NCBI GenBank assembly: GCA_964580675.1
Contig: CAZOLI010000024.1
Coordinates: forward strand, 1-48,098
DNA length: 48,098 nt
Reading direction: 5' to 3'
Source of the DNA: CAZOLI01 sp964580675
GTDB lineage: Bacteria > Planctomycetota > MHYJ01 > CAYXQY01
Position numbers and translations under genes: made by a program. The notes under the pieces were generated by a model. The model searched no databases, had not been told where the DNA came from, and was given only the letters and a program-made list of their open reading frames with translations. Positions 44,666 through 48,098 of the stretch are shown piece after piece (the first letter of the stretch is position 1; each line of letters starts with the position of its first letter).

Positions 44666-45532
44666 ATGTCAGTGACGAGAAAATCATACGCAAAAGTAAA
44701 CCTGCACCTGACGGTCCTGAACCGAAGACCGGACGGATTTCACAACGTCAAAACGATCATGCAAAGAGTTTCCCTTCATGATCGGGTCAACTTATCCGAA
44801 GCGGACGAGGACCGATTTCGGGTCTCCGGCAACCACGCCGTACCCGCGGACCATAAAAATATTGCCCGGGAGGCCATTGCGGAATTCAGGGAGGAAACCG
44901 GCTTACAAAAGCCCGTTGACGTTCACCTGGAGAAATTCATCCCCCCCGGCTCCGGTCTCGGCGGGGGGTCCTCAAACGCCGCGACCGTGCTGGAAATGCT
45001 GAACAACTTCCTGAACGACCCCCTGAGCCGGGAGCAACTTGAAGAAATCGGCGCCCGGCTGGGCTCGGATGTAAACTTCTTCCTCAATGGTCCCACCGGC
45101 CTGTGCACGGGCCGGGGGGAACAGGTGCAGGAAATAAATTTTCCCCTGACCATGTATTTTCTGCTGGCATTGCCCGATGTGTCCTGTGACACCAGTGAAG
45201 TGTACGGAAACACCGAAAAATTCTTGAATCAACCCGAAAAGCGTGATATTCTGAACGTAGTTGACGAACTCAAACGTGGGAACTGGCCCGGAGGGCTACT
45301 GCAGAACGATCTGCAGCTTCCTGCCGAGGACCTGTACCCGACCCTGAAGGAGATTCGCAAAATCCTGGAGAACAACACGCAGCTTCCGATCCTCATGAGT
45401 GGTTCGGGGAGCACATTTTTCATCGGTCATCCGGAACGACCCAAACTGGAAACGGTGAAAAAGAAATGTAAAAAAGCGTTCCGGAAAAACAACCGTCCCG
45501 AGGTGGATCTTCGAATCGAACGATCCATGTAG
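44666..45532 (+). CDS. ispE: 4-diphosphocytidyl-2-C-methyl-D-erythritol kinase
   Basis: The GHMP kinase of the MEP isoprenoid pathway. The 288 residues have SYAKVNLHLTVLNRRPDGFHN at the N-terminus (the substrate region), the ATP loop PPGSGLGGGSSNAA, the GSDVNFFLNG stretch with the catalytic Asp, and the C-terminal LMSGSGSTFF. I chose the ATG at 44666, since the 28-residue extension to 44582 carries no family content and runs into the repeat cluster. The ribosome site is weak (GATGGGCAC). First gene of the ispE-spoVG-selA run. Confidence 0.96.
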   Translation: MSVTRKSYAKVNLHLTVLNRRPDGFHNVKTIMQRVSLHDRVNLSEADEDRFRVSGNHAVPADHKNIAREAIAEFREETGLQKPVDVHLEKFIPPGSGLGGGSSNAATVLEMLNNFLNDPLSREQLEEIGARLGSDVNFFLNGPTGLCTGRGEQVQEINFPLTMYFLLALPDVSCDTSEVYGNTEKFLNQPEKRDILNVVDELKRGNWPGGLLQNDLQLPAEDLYPTLKEIRKILENNTQLPILMSGSGSTFFIGHPERPKLETVKKKCKKAFRKNNRPEVDLRIERSM

Positions 45533-45615
45533 TGCTCATATCCCGGCTTCCCGGGACGACCATTCTTCAACCGGAACGAAAACAACACGATACAATTAAA
45601 TTCTTTGATGAACCA

Positions 45616-46260
45616 ATGGAGATAACGGACGTACGGCTTGATCTGCTCGACAATCCGCGGGGGAAACTTCAGGCGTTCTGCAGCCTGACGATCGACGACA
45701 AATTCGTCGTGAAGAACTTTAAAATCATTGAGGGCAACAACGGCCTGTTCGTGGCCATGCCCTCGCGAAAGTTAACCAAACCCTGTTACGAATGTGACAA
45801 CCGGGTGTTTCGAAACGCAAATTACTGCGACAACTGCGGCAACAAGTTTTCCGGGGGATCCGAAAAAAGCAGCAATTTCAAAAACGAAAAATTCCACGCC
45901 GACATCGCCTTTCCGATTACGGATGAGTTCCGGAATGAACTGGAGGAAACGATTCTCGATGCCTACCGCCGGGAGACGACGGCGGACGGTGGCATTGAGG
46001 TGGATCACCAGCAGGACGAGGATTACGACATGCTGGATTTCGAATACGAACCCGATGAGAAGGAGAAAGAACCGGAACCCAAAAAGTCCAGGAGAAAATC
46101 AGAATCCATACCGGAATCCGGAAGGGACGTGTTCTCGGTTCCGGGTGCTTACATGACCGCCGGTCCCCGGGAGGAGACGGAACACGAAAACACCGGTTCG
46201 GAGCGGGAACGGTCGGAATCCGCGGAGGAACTGGCCGAAGAATCCGGAACATATTACTGA
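45616..46260 (+). CDS. spoVG: SpoVG-family protein with inserted zinc ribbon and acidic tail
   Basis: SpoVG proteins are small nucleic-acid-binding regulators. The N-terminal half is unmistakable (MEITDVRLDLLDN, then VVKNFKIIEGNNGLFVAMPS). Where the family normally has a short loop, a zinc ribbon is inserted: Cys57-X2-Cys60-X10-Cys71-X2-Cys74. The second half of the fold then resumes (FHADIAFPITDEFRNELEE, ILDAYRRE), and about 90 acidic, disordered residues end the protein, for 214 in all against about 85-100 usually. I chose the ATG at 45616, the canonical SpoVG start; a GTG at 45532 overlaps the ispE stop. It sits between ispE and selA, in keeping with the ancestral ispE-spoVG neighbourhood. 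Confidence 0.88.
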   Translation: MEITDVRLDLLDNPRGKLQAFCSLTIDDKFVVKNFKIIEGNNGLFVAMPSRKLTKPCYECDNRVFRNANYCDNCGNKFSGGSEKSSNFKNEKFHADIAFPITDEFRNELEETILDAYRRETTADGGIEVDHQQDEDYDMLDFEYEPDEKEKEPEPKKSRRKSESIPESGRDVFSVPGAYMTAGPREETEHENTGSERERSESAEELAEESGTYY

Positions 46261-46265
46261 GTGGC

Positions 46266-47690
46266 ATGACTCAAACCGAACTGCTCAAGCAGCTTCCCCC
46301 GGTACACGAACTCCTCGAAGACGAGACCGGGAAGGAACTGTGCAGAAAATACAACCGTGACCGGGTTCGGGACTGTATAAATGCACACCTTGACCTCCTG
46401 CGGACGGAACTTCAAACGTCCGATGGGGAGGTATCGGACCTCCGGGAACGCATCTCATCCAACCACATTCTAAAACGCGTAAAGCAGGACCTGGAAAAAC
46501 GCAGCTCCCCCTCCGTCACCCGTGTAATAAATGGCACCGGCGTGATTTTGCATACGGGACTCGGTCGTGCGGTGCTGGGCGAAGAGGTCATCGACCACCT
46601 GTCGGAAGTGAACGCCGGATACTCACTGCTTGCCGTTGACCGTGAAAACAAGGAACGAATACGTCGCGAACGGGGAGCCGCCGCTCTTATCCAGGAACTG
46701 ACGGGCGCGGAGGCTGCCACCGTCGTGAACAACAACGCCGCCGCCGTATTTCTCGTGCTCTCCGCCTTTGCCCGGGACCGGGAAGTGATCATTTCCCGGG
46801 GCGAACTGGTGGAAATCGGCGGTTCCTTCCGGGTGCCGGAAGTGATGGCACAGAGCGGTGCACATCTGGTGGAGGTCGGAACCACCAACAAAACCCACCC
46901 TTCCGACTACGAAGAAGCCATCGGTGAAGAGACGGCCATGCTCATGAAAGTACATACCAGCAACTATCGGGTGGTCGGGTTCCAGAAGGAGGTGGGCATG
47001 GAAAAACTGTCCGGAATCGCGGAGAATCATGATTTGCTTGCCGTGGAAGACCTTGGTTCCGGTGCCCTCGTGGACATGTCCTCGTATGGGCTCTCACGGG
47101 AACCCGTGGCCCGGGACGCCATTGAGAACGGCGCCGACTTGATCTGTTTTAGCTGTGACAAACTGCTCGGGGGACCACAGGGAGGCGTCATCGCCGGCAA
47201 GGAATCACTGGTGGATCAGGTCCGAAATCATCCCCTCTTTCGCGCCGTCCGAACGGACAAACTGCTATTGACGGCACTGGAAAAGACCCTTGAAGCATAC
47301 CTGAAGGCCAATAAACTGGAACAGAAGATCCCGGCTCTGCGTATGCTATCCCTTCCTGTCGACACCCTTGAAGAACGGGCGGAAACCCTCTCGAAAAAGG
47401 TCAATCAACTAGATGAGTACACCGCACGGGTCGAAGCCGGAAAATCCGAAGTCGGTGGTGGTTCCCTCCCCGGCGAACACCTTCCGACGTTTCTGGTCGG
47501 CATCAACAGCAATTCCCGGTCCGCCGGTGAACTGTCACTTCAGCTTCGTCGCCAGGATCCCCCGGTCTTCGGGCGGGTCCAGGACGAGGAATTTTTCCTG
47601 GACACAAGAACTCTTCTGGAGGGGGACCGGGAACAAATTCTGGAGGCTCTCGCTTCCCTGTCTTCCTCAGAACCTGTTGCTGACACATAA
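46266..47690 (+). CDS. selA: L-seryl-tRNA(Sec) selenium transferase
   Basis: A PLP enzyme that converts Ser-tRNA(Sec) to Sec-tRNA(Sec) with selenophosphate. The 474 residues show the SelA pattern: VTRVINGTGVILHTGLGRA, YSLLAVD, VNNNAAAV, SRGELVEIGGSFRVPEV, VGTTNKTHPSDYE, KVHTSNYRVVGF, VEDLGSGALVD and the PLP lysine in FSCDKLLGGPQGG. It implies that the organism makes selenoproteins. The usual partner selB and the tRNA(Sec) gene are not next to it; a pilin-like gene follows. It starts five bases after the spoVG stop, so it is probably co-transcribed with ispE and spoVG. Confidence 0.97.
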   Translation: MTQTELLKQLPPVHELLEDETGKELCRKYNRDRVRDCINAHLDLLRTELQTSDGEVSDLRERISSNHILKRVKQDLEKRSSPSVTRVINGTGVILHTGLGRAVLGEEVIDHLSEVNAGYSLLAVDRENKERIRRERGAAALIQELTGAEAATVVNNNAAAVFLVLSAFARDREVIISRGELVEIGGSFRVPEVMAQSGAHLVEVGTTNKTHPSDYEEAIGEETAMLMKVHTSNYRVVGFQKEVGMEKLSGIAENHDLLAVEDLGSGALVDMSSYGLSREPVARDAIENGADLICFSCDKLLGGPQGGVIAGKESLVDQVRNHPLFRAVRTDKLLLTALEKTLEAYLKANKLEQKIPALRMLSLPVDTLEERAETLSKKVNQLDEYTARVEAGKSEVGGGSLPGEHLPTFLVGINSNSRSAGELSLQLRRQDPPVFGRVQDEEFFLDTRTLLEGDREQILEALASLSSSEPVADT

Positions 47691-47909
47691 CCCCACGCCG
47701 TGTTGCTCCCGTACCGGGCAAAATGTTACCGATACGTAACAATAACGACCTGAATTTACGATACTGTAACGAATTTAACCAAACACACGGCCACATTTCC
47801 TCGAATTGGCTCTTCGAAGGAGCACAGACCTTTTAATATGCAATGAATTTTTCCGAAATATTTGAATATCAGTTTGTCAAATGCCAAAAATGCAGAAAAG
47901 CTGGTCATA
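47691..47909. other. Intergenic region upstream of the pilin-like gene
   Basis: AT-rich, no gene. It contains the two tandem palindromes at 47725-47770. A looser dyad, ATTTGA ... TCAAAT, lies just upstream of the sigma-54 element. There is no terminator-like hairpin with a T-run after selA. Confidence 0.4.
47725..47770 (+). promoter_or_regulatory. Tandem palindromes, probable activator sites for sigma-54 promoter
   Basis: Site 1 is GTTAC-CGATAC-GTAAC (47725-47740); site 2 is TTTAC-GATACT-GTAAC (47755-47770). They have the same 5-6-5 layout and share GATAC in the middle. Their starts are exactly 30 bp apart, close to three helical turns, and they lie roughly 170-200 bp upstream of the predicted start. 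This is the expected geometry for a sigma-54 enhancer-binding protein such as PilR; the actual regulator is unknown. Confidence 0.6.
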
Positions 47910-47925
47910 TGGCACAACAATTGCT
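47910..47925 (+). promoter_or_regulatory. Sigma-54 promoter of the pilin-like gene
   Basis: TGGCACAACAATTGCT matches the -24/-12 consensus: TGGCAC, then five bases, then TTGCT, with the strict GG-N10-GC spacing (47911-47912, 47923-47924). The predicted start near 47936 leaves a leader of about 65 bases before the ATG at 48003. Confidence 0.8.
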
Positions 47926-48002
47926 TAAAATATAACTGACGAATGGACCTCATCCGGCCTAACGGTTTCCCGTAACATCTAACAGAAACAGAAAAACAAC
48001 AC

Positions 48003-48098
48003 ATGAAAAACAACATCAACTGGACGAACCGGGAGGAAAACAAAGAAGGATCCGCATTGATCGTGGCGCTTGGCATGCTTGTGCTTCTTGTGCTTTTG
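48003..48098 (+). CDS. PilX-like pilin/type IV pilus assembly protein (N-terminal fragment)
   Basis: Only the first 32 codons are inside the window. They read as a polar, Asn/Glu-rich leader ending in Gly, then SALIVALGMLVLLVLL. This is the class III-type prepilin signal of PilX-N proteins (Gly before the cleavage point, hydrophobic helix, here without the usual Glu at position 5). PilX-type minor pilins prime or modify type IV pili. The gene is alone after selA, behind a sigma-54 promoter, and probably opens a pilus operon that continues beyond the edge. There is no strong ribosome site before the ATG. Confidence 0.75.
   Translation, partial: MKNNINWTNREENKEGSALIVALGMLVLLVLL

Noticed and set aside
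1..48098. Selenocysteine genes, tRNAs, CRISPR arrays, transposons or phage genes
   Set aside because: Looked for because selA is present and such windows often hold mobile DNA; no in-frame TGA extension with a conserved continuation, no tRNA-like T-loop with matching arms, no spaced repeats and no transposase or phage signature was seen.

Overview
The window looks like a piece of a draft genome from a Gram-negative (diderm) bacterium of moderate GC content. Two predicted outer-membrane beta-barrel proteins, a lipoprotein-like protein, a Tat-exported enzyme and sigma-54-type promoters support this. The gene set (DUF1844, FecR next to a CHASE2 cyclase, an FHA-CAP giant, DapL, a SpoVG with a zinc ribbon, SelA) fits no model phylum I can name with confidence. 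An uncultured or poorly sampled lineage (Spirochaete-, Planctomycete- or delta-proteobacterium-like) is likely. Many proteins are rich in Asp and Glu, which could mean a salt-adapted cell, but that is inference. A run of exactly 100 N at 11542-11641 marks a scaffold gap.

Region by region. 1-5097: a degenerate receiver-domain protein on the minus strand, then pyrG, a DUF1844 protein coupled to it by an ATGA overlap, and an ABC exporter. 5297-9921: a probable methanethiol S-methyltransferase, a convergent overlapping DedA/YqaA-type membrane protein with a possible leader peptide and hairpin, a Tat-exported aldo/keto reductase and an M32 carboxypeptidase. 9925-16075: a lipoprotein-like protein facing a strong sigma-70-like promoter that drives a FecR/beta-barrel gene (broken by the gap), followed by a CHASE2 class III adenylate cyclase; together they look like an envelope-to-cAMP signalling unit. 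16110-22549: galK and a 1168-residue exported repeat protein on the minus strand, diverging from an M28 aminopeptidase. 22550-25942: a 1028-residue FHA-TM-CAP protein behind a sigma-54-like promoter.

26255-28965 is a plus-strand cluster: a divergent YvcK-like protein, two unknown membrane proteins and a YdjM-type membrane hydrolase. It meets the minus-strand rplM-rpsI-dapL group tail to tail. Plus-strand genes follow for a LOG-family protein, an anchored unknown protein and a fused ABCG-like transporter (31339-35440).

The last third is core housekeeping. A minus-strand array runs prfA-prmC-(outer membrane barrel)-glmU-prs-rplY-pth-pepP-(GGQ-less release-factor-like protein). Diverging from it is ispE-spoVG-selA. 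Together they look like a split version of the widespread ispE-spoVG-glmU-prs-ctc-pth neighbourhood. The window ends with the first 32 codons of a PilX-like pilin, preceded by a near-perfect sigma-54 promoter and two tandem palindromes exactly 30 bp apart, as expected for activator sites.

Genes are tightly packed. Three convergent pairs overlap or nearly touch at their 3' ends, and few terminators are visible. I saw no tRNA, rRNA, CRISPR array, insertion sequence or prophage.
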